Shown piece by piece: positions 15,994 to 23,948 of a stretch of DNA of 64,000 nt. The position numbers and the translations under genes are program-made. The notes beneath the pieces are model-generated. The model had not been told where the DNA came from. It ran no database searches and saw nothing but the letters and a program-made list of their open reading frames with translations. This DNA is from Candidatus Aminicenantota bacterium (GTDB taxonomy: Bacteria; Acidobacteriota; Aminicenantia; Aminicenantales; Saccharicenantaceae), in the NCBI GenBank assembly GCA_014360005.1, contig JACIYI010000015.1, positions 1 to 64,000 of the forward strand, read 5' to 3'. Numbering within the stretch: the stretch's first letter is position 1; each line of letters begins with the position of its first letter.

Positions 15994-17088
15994 ATGGGTA
16001 CTCCACCATGGATCACTTCCCTTAAAAGTCATATTTGGATATTCAATGTTGATCGTGGGCTATGTGTTTTCATCAGGACGGGCCTTAATCAAGGCATTAT
16101 GTATGATTTCGGAAGTTCGGATAATTTTAGACCATCAGACTTTTTAAAAGAACAAATTATCCCTTTTTTAGATAAATATGAACAACATAGAATAGCGCAG
16201 ACAATTATTTCTCATCCACATTTTGATCATATTAGCAATATTAGCTGCTTATTTGAACCAACCATGGAAAGTTCTCCATTTTACGCTGCACTGCATACAT
16301 GCCCTCACGATAAGACCGGTTCTGCCAAGGATGAATGTATTAATTGGGAGAGAATTAAAAATCCCGCAGGAAGTGAGAATGTTACAAAACTCTATAAAAA
16401 TCTTTATGAAAATCGGAAGCTTCCTCTTCAAACTATCTGTTATAAATCGGCTCGCTATATTCCTAAACTAGAATATGGAATCTATTATGTAAGGCCTCCA
16501 GTAGTTGATGAGATCTTTCCAGATGACGACCAAGAATATGCAAACGGCCTTAGCCTGGTTTTATTTTATAGACATGGTAATCACACATTGCTTATACCAG
16601 GAGACATTAATCCGATGGCTCTCTCTTACATTCTAGATGAAAAGGAGGGACTAGAAAAGCGCTATACAGTATTTAATAGAGAATTTAGTTCCACACATCC
16701 TACTTGGCATGAAAAAACCGGAAATCAGCCATTTTTAAGAGATTTGTTGTCAGAGCTTGGCTTATCGGTCTTAATTGCCCCCCATCATGGGCTCAAATCT
16801 GGCTATTCAAACGATCTTTATTCAAAGATAAAGGGGGGGAAACCAGGGCTTGTTGTAATATCTGAAAAAAGGCACTTGACTGATGCAGATGGAGAAGTCG
16901 CTCCATTGTATCAATCCCAAGATGGCTCCACAGGTCAATATGTATATATAGAAGGGAAGAAAGAATTTCATTATTCTATAAGCACTCGCAGTGGTTACCA
17001 TATTCTAATACTATTCCAGGGAACAGGTGGGCAGCCTGAGGTATATTTAGAAAAAGATCCAAACCTCTTATTAAAGAGAATAAAATAA
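15994..17088 (+). CDS. Metallo-beta-lactamase-fold hydrolase (ComEC/Rec2-like)
   Basis: This 364-residue protein has the MBL metal-binding motif SHPHFDHISN (HxHxDH variant, residues about 70-77), a PGDINPM aspartate motif and a late histidine motif APHHGLKSGY. The pattern matches the soluble MBL domain of ComEC/Rec2-type nucleases, usually acting on nucleic acids or cyclic nucleotides. No signal peptide or TM helix is present, so it is cytosolic. It follows the multi-TM protein by 11 bp. The pair resembles a two-gene module in which a membrane protein and a cytosolic hydrolase cooperate (inference). The substrate is unknown. Confidence 0.8.
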   Translation: MGTPPWITSLKSHIWIFNVDRGLCVFIRTGLNQGIMYDFGSSDNFRPSDFLKEQIIPFLDKYEQHRIAQTIISHPHFDHISNISCLFEPTMESSPFYAALHTCPHDKTGSAKDECINWERIKNPAGSENVTKLYKNLYENRKLPLQTICYKSARYIPKLEYGIYYVRPPVVDEIFPDDDQEYANGLSLVLFYRHGNHTLLIPGDINPMALSYILDEKEGLEKRYTVFNREFSSTHPTWHEKTGNQPFLRDLLSELGLSVLIAPHHGLKSGYSNDLYSKIKGGKPGLVVISEKRHLTDADGEVAPLYQSQDGSTGQYVYIEGKKEFHYSISTRSGYHILILFQGTGGQPEVYLEKDPNLLLKRIK

Positions 17089-17220
17089 GTAAATCAATGG
17101 CATTTATGGCTCATTTTTTAAATATTTCATATATTAATTATGCAATTTGTTGCTAACAAAACTTGTCAGTGTAGAAATCAGAGGGAAGGATGCGGAGAAA
17201 TTTCTAAAGGAGGCAGGAAT

Positions 17221-18081
17221 ATGACAACAACGAAGGGTTTTTCAGTGCGCATTTTCATACCTTCTGGCGAGCCTGATGAGCTGCGCATCGTAGAGAAATC
17301 CAACTGGATTGGGCAGGGTATTGTTTTCCCGAGAGCTTTATTTGCCGAAGTACGCAAACGCGACGAATTGAAAAGGCCGGGGGTTTATATCCTTTGGGGC
17401 CCGAGCGAATCGGGACAGCTGCCTCTCGTATATGTGGGCGAAGGAGACAATATTGTTGCTCGCCTGGATCAGCATGTAAAACAGAAGGATTTCTGGACAT
17501 ATGCCGTGGTATTTACTAGCAAGGATCAAAATCTTAATAAGGCTCATATAAAGTATCTTGAAGCTCGGCTGATCGCCCTGGCCGCAGAGGCCAAGCGAGC
17601 AAAACTAGATAATAACACCGTGCCTCAGCTCCCGGCTTTATCCGAAGCTGATATTGTTGATGCCGAGGCTTTTCTCAGAGACCTCCTGCTATGCCTGCCT
17701 GTTGTGGGAGTTCCCTTTTTCGAGAAGGCTAAAGCCGCAACTTCAAAAACACATGACTTGTTCCTAAAGTCAAAAGGTATAGAAGCACGGGGAATAAACA
17801 CCGCAGAGGGTTTTGTCGTCCGAGCAGGTTCGCAGGCTGTAAAGGATGAAGTTCCATCACTCCAGTCCTTCGTGCGAGAGTTGCGCCAATCGTTAATAGC
17901 AGCGGGTGTTCTGGAAGATTTAGGTTTATATCTTCGCCTGACACAAGATTATGTGTTTAATTCACCTTCCACCGCGGCAGGCGTGCTTCTAGGCCGGTCT
18001 GAAAATGGACGCACCGCATGGAAAGATGCGAAAGGACGCACACTAAAAGAAATTGAAGAAGCGGAGACGTATGAAGAATGA
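17221..18081 (+). CDS. GIY-YIG nuclease family protein with DUF4357
   Basis: The 286-residue protein carries a GIY-YIG-like core: GVYILWGP for GIY, VYVGEGDNI for YIG, then a conserved Arg in VARLDQH and a Glu in YLEARLIALA. The C-terminal part (RSENGRTAWKDAKGRTLKEIE) is the DUF4357 domain, which is regularly attached to such proteins in type I RM and related loci. ATG 17221 is chosen because AAAGGAGG lies 8 bp upstream; an earlier in-frame start at 17140 lacks a ribosome site. All main catalytic positions look present. A DNA-cleaving accessory of the RM system is likely, but the target is unknown. Confidence 0.8.
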   Translation: MTTTKGFSVRIFIPSGEPDELRIVEKSNWIGQGIVFPRALFAEVRKRDELKRPGVYILWGPSESGQLPLVYVGEGDNIVARLDQHVKQKDFWTYAVVFTSKDQNLNKAHIKYLEARLIALAAEAKRAKLDNNTVPQLPALSEADIVDAEAFLRDLLLCLPVVGVPFFEKAKAATSKTHDLFLKSKGIEARGINTAEGFVVRAGSQAVKDEVPSLQSFVRELRQSLIAAGVLEDLGLYLRLTQDYVFNSPSTAAGVLLGRSENGRTAWKDAKGRTLKEIEEAETYEE

Positions 18082-18282
18082 TGGTTTACGGGTTCCCTGA
18101 TTCCAAAGTCGCAGAAGAAGCTAGATTAGTATCCAAGGAAATCTTCGGCTGCTTTTCCTGTTTTAGATCAGAAACAAAAGTAAACCAGCAATGACTATTA
18201 ATAAAATCTATTATAGTAAACATGTATTAAAGCCAAAAAGTATAAAAAAGACAGAAAAATATAGCGGAGATTTACATAAACC

Positions 18283-18732
18283 ATGAAAAATCCGGAAAAG
18301 GAAATTAAAGAGGCAGTTAAAGATTTCATAGAGGTGGCAAAATTAGCAAGTGTCTTTATAAAGCCCGAAGAATTGGAGATAGAATATCTGAAAGCTCCTC
18401 ATAGTCCCCCAACGTTTCTACCAAAAAATAAAATGGCCATTTATGGCTTCTGTTTTGAAGGTCAATGGCTTATAGTTGGAATGGCAGGACCAAAGTCTTC
18501 TGCAAGATACACATCTCACCATTACAATCCGAAAAGTTCGTTAAGCAACCTGGCAAAAAAATTATTGAAAGATTCAGAAATGAAGTTAATTATTCGAGAT
18601 AACCCAGGAGATTGGATTAAAAAAAATTGTGACAGGGTTAATATAATTATTGATGCAGAAAAAGGTATTCTCCTCCTGGCTTTATTTGAGGCTTTCTTAC
18701 ATGTGAGATTAAGACCAATATATGAAAAATAA
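18283..18732 (+). CDS. Small GIY-YIG-like protein (divergent)
   Basis: The 149-residue protein is not annotatable by simple motifs, but the spacing fits a reduced GIY-YIG fold: IYGFCFEGQWLIVGMAG aligns with GIY...YVG, SSARYTSHHYNP gives the conserved Arg and His, and LLALFEAFLHVRLRPIYEK matches the helix with catalytic Glu and the P-x-N/Y end. The reading is by eye. It has no signal or TM helix. It sits 201 bp after the GIY-YIG/DUF4357 gene and 31 bp before hsdR. Ribosome site is weak. A nuclease or RM accessory role is inferred from pattern and position. Confidence 0.55.
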   Translation: MKNPEKEIKEAVKDFIEVAKLASVFIKPEELEIEYLKAPHSPPTFLPKNKMAIYGFCFEGQWLIVGMAGPKSSARYTSHHYNPKSSLSNLAKKLLKDSEMKLIIRDNPGDWIKKNCDRVNIIIDAEKGILLLALFEAFLHVRLRPIYEK

Positions 18733-18763
18733 TAGATAACTAACTTTATCTAAGGGCAATAAA

Positions 18764-21700
18764 ATGGCTAAGTTTGTTGAGTCTGAAGTAGAGGCAGCAG
18801 CCCTAAGCTGGTTAGAATCCCTGGGCTGGTCCGTCAAGTATGGCTCGGATATGATTCCTGGCGGTCTTTTCTCTGAGAGACAGGATTACACTCAGGTCAT
18901 CTTAGATGCTCGCCTGCGTGACGCTTTAAGACGGCTCAATCCAGACCTGCCTGAAGAAACTTTAGCTGAGGCATACCGCCGCCTCACCCATCCTGAAGGA
19001 GCAAACTTAGAGACCCGAAACAGAGCCTTTCACCGCATGCTGGTAGATGGAGTGGCGGTTGAGTATAGGCGTTCGGACGATAAAATTGCCGGAGCTCAGG
19101 TCAATGTAATTGATTTTTCAAATCCTAACAATAATGACTTTCTGGCCGTCAATCAATTCACGGTCGTGGAAAACAGGCATACCCGGCGGCCAGACATCGT
19201 TCTTTTCCTAAATGGGCTGCCCCTGGCGATTATCGAATTAAAAAATCCAGCCGACCAGAACGCCACCATCCTTACCGCTTTCAAGCAGCTTCAAACATAC
19301 AAAGCAGAGATCCCATCTCTATTTGCTATGAACGAATTTCTGGTCATCTCGGACGGTCTTGAAGCCAGAGTGGGAACTTTAACTGCCGGGCACGAATGGT
19401 TCAAACCATGGAGAACGATAACCGGAAAAGAGATAGAAGATTCGGGTCGACCTGAACTTGAAGTTCTGTTGAAAGGCATTTTTGATAAAGAAAATTTTCT
19501 GGAACTCGTGCGTGACTTTATTGTTTTTGAAGAGAATGGCGGAGCTCTTTCTAAAAAGATGGCAGGTTATCATCAGTTCCATGCTGTGCGTGTAGCTGTG
19601 GCCGAAACCCTAAGAGCAGCTATGCCGGAAACGTGGAAACAATTAAAAAGCGCGTACGGCGAGTTCTGGGCTGGGCGGCAGCCGGGCGGCAATCCCGGAG
19701 ATAGAAGAATCGGAGTCGTCTGGCATACCCAGGGTTCCGGGAAAAGTCTCACGATGGCTTTTTACGCCGGCCGCATAATTAGAGAACCGGTAATGCAGAA
19801 TCCAACCATCGTGGTTATAACCGACAGGAATGACCTTGATGATCAGCTGTTCGGAACTTTTTGCCGCTGTCAGGAGCTGCTGCGCCAGAATCCAGTAAAG
19901 GCCGAAAGCCGTGCTGATTTAAGGGAAAAGCTTTCGGTAAAAGGTGGCGGTGTAATTTTTACAACCATTCAGAAATTCTTACCCGAAACAAAAGGTGACA
20001 CAAACCCGGTACTTTCGGAGCGGAACAACATAATTGTGATAGCCGACGAAGCTCATCGCAGTCAGTACGATTTCATAGACGGATTTGCCCGTCATATGAG
20101 AGATACTTTGCCGAGGGCTTCATTCATCGCTTTCACCGGTACTCCCCTTGAACTTGCTGACAGAAACACCAGGACAGTCTTCGGGGATTATATAAGCATT
20201 TACGATATTCAACGAGCCGTTGAGGATAAAGCCACGGTTCCCATTTATTATGAAAGCCGACTGGCCAAACTTGACCTAGATGAAAAAGAACGTCCCAAAA
20301 TTGACCCGGAATTTGAGGAAGTAACTGAAGGTGAAGAGCTGGAACGAAAAGAAAAGCTCAAAACCAAATGGGCGCAACTTGAATCTATCGTCGGAGCGGA
20401 AAAAAGATTAAGGCTTGTCGCTCGGGATATTGTCGAGCATTTTGAGGAAAGACTTGAAGCCCTTGAAGGCAAGGCGATGATTGTGTGCATGAGCCGCAGA
20501 ATATGCGTCGACCTGTATAACGAAATCACCAGATTAAGGCCCAAATGGCATAACGAAGACGATAGCCGGGGAATAATTAAAGTCGTGATGACTGGCTCAG
20601 CATCGGACCCAAAAGAATGGCAGCAGCATATAAGAGATAAGAGACGACGAGAGAAGTTGGCAGATAGGTTTAGAGACCCGACTGACCCTTTTAAGATAGT
20701 CATTGTCCGGGATATGTGGCTGACGGGATTTGATTGCCCGAGCCTGCATACCATGTATCTTGATAAGCCGATGAGGGGCCACGGCTTAATGCAGGCAATT
20801 GCCAGAGTCAACAGAGTTTTCAGAGATAAGCCAGGTGGCTTAGTCGTTGATTACCTGGGATTAACCTATGAGCTCAAGGAAGCTATGGCGGCCTATACTC
20901 AGAGTGGCGGTAAGGGAGATACGATTATCGACCAGGCGAAGATAGTGGATCTAATGAAGGAAAAATACGACATCTGTCTCGGGCTATTCCACGGTTTTGA
21001 CTGGACGAGCTGGAAAACCGGAACCCCGGAAGAAAGGCTCGGGCTCTTGCCAAAGGCTCAAGACCATATCCTGGCTCAGGAAGACGGTAAAGAAAGGTTG
21101 ATGAAGGCGGTCAACGAACTTTCCAGAGCCTTTGCCCTGGCTGTTCCTCATGAAGAGGCAATAAAAATAAGAGATGATGTGTCATTCTTTCAGGCAGTGA
21201 AGAATAGTTTAGCCAAGAAATCTCCAGCTCTGCCGCCAAGACCCGAGGATGAGCTTGACCATGCGGTCAAGCAAATTGTCTCAAAGGCAATCGCTCCGGA
21301 AGGAGTTATAGACCTTTTTGCTGCCGCCGGGTTGAAAAAGCCTGATATTTCCACTTTATCTGAGGAATTTCTGGCTGAGGTACGCCAGATGCCTTATAGA
21401 AATCTGGCCGTGGAGGTTCTGTATAAGCTGCTCTATGGAGAAATCCAAATAAGGAAGCGAAAAAATCTTGTGCAGTCCAGGTCATTTGCCGAATTGCTCC
21501 AGGAAGCCATTAATCGCTATCATAACCGCTCTATAGAAGCCCTACAGGTAATTGAGGAATTAATAGAAATCGCCCGAGAACTTAGGAAGACAGACAAACG
21601 GGCTGAACAGTTGGGCTTAAGCGAAGATGAAATTGCTTTCTACGATGCGCTGGAGACCAATGACAGCGCGGTTCAGATTCTCGGTGAAGAAATCCTAAAG

Positions 21701-21904
21701 AAAATCGCCCAGGAGCTGGTTAAGAGAATCAGAGAAAACGTAACCGTTGACTGGACAGTTCGAGAGGACAGGAGAGCCTTTTTGCGGACTCAGGTCAAAA
21801 GAATATTGAAGAAATATAATTACCCCCCGGACAAACAGGAAAAGGCGACGCAGACAGTCCTGGAGCAGGCAGAGTTGCTTTCGGAGTTCTGGGCCACCGC
21901 CTGA
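18764..21904 (+). CDS. hsdR: Type I restriction-modification, restriction/translocase subunit
   Basis: HsdR translocates DNA and cuts at distance when bound to M2S. The 1046-residue protein has the N-terminal PD-(D/E)xK nuclease (Asp144 in [10 protein letters not shown], Glu158-Leu-Lys160 in AIIELKNP). The SF2 motor follows with Walker A HTQGSGKS near residues 319-326, DEAH box near 427, motif III FTGTP, and motif VI region QAIARVNR. The C-terminal helical domain from about 800 binds the complex. Key residues look intact, so the system may be active. It ends with no overlap, and the cargo between hsdS and hsdR separates it from its partners by about 4.9 kb. Confidence 0.94.
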   Translation: MAKFVESEVEAAALSWLESLGWSVKYGSDMIPGGLFSERQDYTQVILDARLRDALRRLNPDLPEETLAEAYRRLTHPEGANLETRNRAFHRMLVDGVAVEYRRSDDKIAGAQVNVIDFSNPNNNDFLAVNQFTVVENRHTRRPDIVLFLNGLPLAIIELKNPADQNATILTAFKQLQTYKAEIPSLFAMNEFLVISDGLEARVGTLTAGHEWFKPWRTITGKEIEDSGRPELEVLLKGIFDKENFLELVRDFIVFEENGGALSKKMAGYHQFHAVRVAVAETLRAAMPETWKQLKSAYGEFWAGRQPGGNPGDRRIGVVWHTQGSGKSLTMAFYAGRIIREPVMQNPTIVVITDRNDLDDQLFGTFCRCQELLRQNPVKAESRADLREKLSVKGGGVIFTTIQKFLPETKGDTNPVLSERNNIIVIADEAHRSQYDFIDGFARHMRDTLPRASFIAFTGTPLELADRNTRTVFGDYISIYDIQRAVEDKATVPIYYESRLAKLDLDEKERPKIDPEFEEVTEGEELERKEKLKTKWAQLESIVGAEKRLRLVARDIVEHFEERLEALEGKAMIVCMSRRICVDLYNEITRLRPKWHNEDDSRGIIKVVMTGSASDPKEWQQHIRDKRRREKLADRFRDPTDPFKIVIVRDMWLTGFDCPSLHTMYLDKPMRGHGLMQAIARVNRVFRDKPGGLVVDYLGLTYELKEAMAAYTQSGGKGDTIIDQAKIVDLMKEKYDICLGLFHGFDWTSWKTGTPEERLGLLPKAQDHILAQEDGKERLMKAVNELSRAFALAVPHEEAIKIRDDVSFFQAVKNSLAKKSPALPPRPEDELDHAVKQIVSKAIAPEGVIDLFAAAGLKKPDISTLSEEFLAEVRQMPYRNLAVEVLYKLLYGEIQIRKRKNLVQSRSFAELLQEAINRYHNRSIEALQVIEELIEIARELRKTDKRAEQLGLSEDEIAFYDALETNDSAVQILGEEILKKIAQELVKRIRENVTVDWTVREDRRAFLRTQVKRILKKYNYPPDKQEKATQTVLEQAELLSEFWATA

Positions 21905-22229
21905 GCTCGTCAAGCTGACTTCCCCCGACCAGAGAACAAAAGCGGAATTTTGCTTTAAAAGCCAGAATTAAAGTCTATCCCTTCTTGAAAAGTGATGTGG
22001 TCATTTCCGGGCCGTCATCAGAGAGGTAGTCTAGCCTTATTGCGGCAATCTGCGCTCTGGCTTTGCCCACACCCGCTGTCCTGACTGCCACGGTGAACAT
22101 ATGCTGACGTTCTCGTCCCAGACCCGTGGCTTCTGCCCATCCTACCGTTTCGCCTGCCCTGGAAATCCCTGCCCTATTTGACATCTCTTCAAGCCAGGAT
22201 CTATACTTCCTCGCGGTGGGAGGTTATAG
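21905..22229. other. Intergenic region after hsdR
   Basis: This 325-bp stretch includes a 69-codon minus-strand frame (21975-22184) with the product starting MSNRAGISRAGETVGW. It lacks a ribosome site and has no recognisable domain, so it is not called as a gene. No terminator or repeat was seen. The ribosome site GGGAGG of the next gene lies at its right end. Confidence 0.4.
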
Positions 22230-23105
22230 ATGACCATACTTTATGAAAAAATAGCAAGGGATAAAGAATTACTAACTACTGAAAGAATTTCAAAGTATAA
22301 TAAATGGACCGAAGATGCCGAGAAAGCAAGAAAAACAAGTCATTCTTTAGAAGCAACGGATAACCAATATGATAAGGCCGAAGAGCTTATAACATTCTAT
22401 ACTTTTGCACCTCTTGAACATGAAAAAACCCCTGAACAGGTTAAGCTTGAGACCATTCAAGAAATTTTAAGATGCGTAAATATTAATGAAACTCTAAAGG
22501 AAGCAACGCTCCATTTTGAGCGCGATTTAGAGCCTCCCCTTGAATACTTAGAATGGTTAAAAGCCGAAGTCATATATCATCCAATAAGATACATTCGAGA
22601 ACAGGCTCAGGAAAGAATCAAATCTGAAGAACAACTGGAAGGTCCTACGCAGGTAGATGCCGTTATAGACACAGACCGGTTCCTTATCCTGATTGAGGTA
22701 AAATTCACTTCGGATATTTCTCCATCCACTAAGTTTGGTCTGATTAGAAATCAAATCGCACGCCTTATAGACGTCGGAATATCCAAAGTAAAAAAAATGC
22801 AAAATAATAAAAAAGATGCGAAGCTAATAGTCCTGTGTTGCACACCTCATGACCTCTTCCACAAGCGTAGCAGATTCTACTATTATAAGATGCAAGAATA
22901 TTCAGACCCATTAAAAACTATTCAGGATATTCCCTGGCGCACATTATATGAAATAAACAAGTCTCTGGAAAAAGTAGCCTGGATATCGCTGGAAAAAATC
23001 ATTGAAATTATTTATAGGAACACCAGAGAATATCTGAATCCCGATGAATTCAAAGAGGCAGCAGAATTTTTTATTGAGAGAAAGTTGTGGTCTTTTCCCG
23101 AATAA
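22230..23105 (+). CDS. PD-(D/E)xK nuclease-like protein downstream of hsdR
   Basis: The 291-residue protein is highly charged and AT-rich in DNA. Residues 138-160 show TQVDAVIDTDRFLILIEVKF: Asp143 and the pair Glu156-Val-Lys158 fit the D-(x)n-ExK core of restriction-endonuclease-like enzymes. A helical N-terminal half (1-130) precedes it and a helical tail follows. No signal peptide. A clear ribosome site (GGGAGG, 9 bp before the ATG) supports the start. It lies in the same orientation as hsdR and probably belongs to the island. It is a different family from the nuclease at 13967, judging by length and flanking motifs. Confidence 0.6.
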   Translation: MTILYEKIARDKELLTTERISKYNKWTEDAEKARKTSHSLEATDNQYDKAEELITFYTFAPLEHEKTPEQVKLETIQEILRCVNINETLKEATLHFERDLEPPLEYLEWLKAEVIYHPIRYIREQAQERIKSEEQLEGPTQVDAVIDTDRFLILIEVKFTSDISPSTKFGLIRNQIARLIDVGISKVKKMQNNKKDAKLIVLCCTPHDLFHKRSRFYYYKMQEYSDPLKTIQDIPWRTLYEINKSLEKVAWISLEKIIEIIYRNTREYLNPDEFKEAAEFFIERKLWSFPE

Positions 23106-23442
23106 ATGCTCTTTATTGAAATAGAAATACCCCATAAAAATTTAGAATTAACTCCCTTGACAAGCGCTTCCTATACCAAACGTCTGATACTGAACCGGGC
23201 CGGGCACGAGGGGCTATAAGGTCGGCACGACTATCTGATTTCGCTTTCAGTAGAATATGAAAGTTGTGGCCTTCCCGACAGACTATATCTTTTTCTAAGC
23301 CGAAACCGCCGCTCTCCCCTTTTGACCTATTTTTGATAATAATCCCTGCTGGAACTCGCCAACCGCCACAGAGGAATCAACCAGAAGCTCAATGAGAATA
23401 TCGGCTACCTCAACACGTCTTATGAAAAGAGAGGATGCAAAC
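23106..23442. other. Intergenic region with possible gene debris
   Basis: This 337-bp stretch separates the nuclease-like gene from a small hypothetical gene. A short frame around 23346-23416 reads ELANRHRGINQKLNENIGYLN, which resembles the coiled-coil tail of an HsdM- or HsdS-type protein, but it is too short to identify. No promoter or hairpin stands out. Confidence 0.35.
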
Positions 23443-23787
23443 ATGAGCCAATCATCATTTTTTTACGATGCGCTTCTTCCTTTTCCCCTCAAGATAGTCC
23501 TGTCGGCCACAGGCCCGGTAAGGGTATATGAAATTCCGGACGACCAAAAACAGGCGGTGCTTGAGAAGCTCTATCCCTTCCTGCCGGTTCCGTCTCTTGA
23601 CGATGTGATGGAAGACATACACGCCGAAAAGAAGTTTAAAGTCCGAGAGTTTCTGGTTGTTCGCGAGGGTAAGATGAATGTTCTCGCCAGCCCATATTAT
23701 CTTGAGAACGGGGGAACTGTCATCGACTGGGTGCCGGTCCGAAGAGCTCGGCGCCGTCGGCGTGGCAAGCCCACTAAAAGGGCCTAA
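23443..23787 (+). CDS. Conserved-looking small protein with basic tail, unknown function
   Basis: The 114-residue product begins MSQSSFFYDALLPFPLKI at the ATG preceded by GAGAGGA; an upstream in-frame ATG at 23392 lacks a ribosome site. The middle is mixed alpha/beta with a Leu/Pro-rich hinge. The C-terminus RRARRRRRGKPTKRA is strongly basic and could bind nucleic acid. No domain is recognised. It lies at the right edge of the defence island and might belong to it or to the following secreted block. Confidence 0.4.
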   Translation: MSQSSFFYDALLPFPLKIVLSATGPVRVYEIPDDQKQAVLEKLYPFLPVPSLDDVMEDIHAEKKFKVREFLVVREGKMNVLASPYYLENGGTVIDWVPVRRARRRRRGKPTKRA

Positions 23788-23948
23788 CAGAAAGATTCCG
23801 AGGAGCACATCATTGAAGTTGCTGATTGGTTGAAACAAGTTAAATGCAGTAAAAAATACTTTAGCCCTTAAATACTCCCTCCGGCCTGGGTGCTACCCGA
23901 AAGAAAAACTCAGTTGATAAGAAAAATTTATTATTGTACAAAGCTTTT

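Noticed and set aside
21975..22184. Minus-strand ORF of 69 codons after hsdR
   Set aside because: No ribosome site, no recognisable domain, odd composition; not enough to call a gene.
23346..23416. Short frame reading like an HsdM/HsdS helical tail (ELANRHRGINQKLNENIGYLN)
   Set aside because: Only about 24 residues before the match fades; identity with RM proteins cannot be shown by eye.
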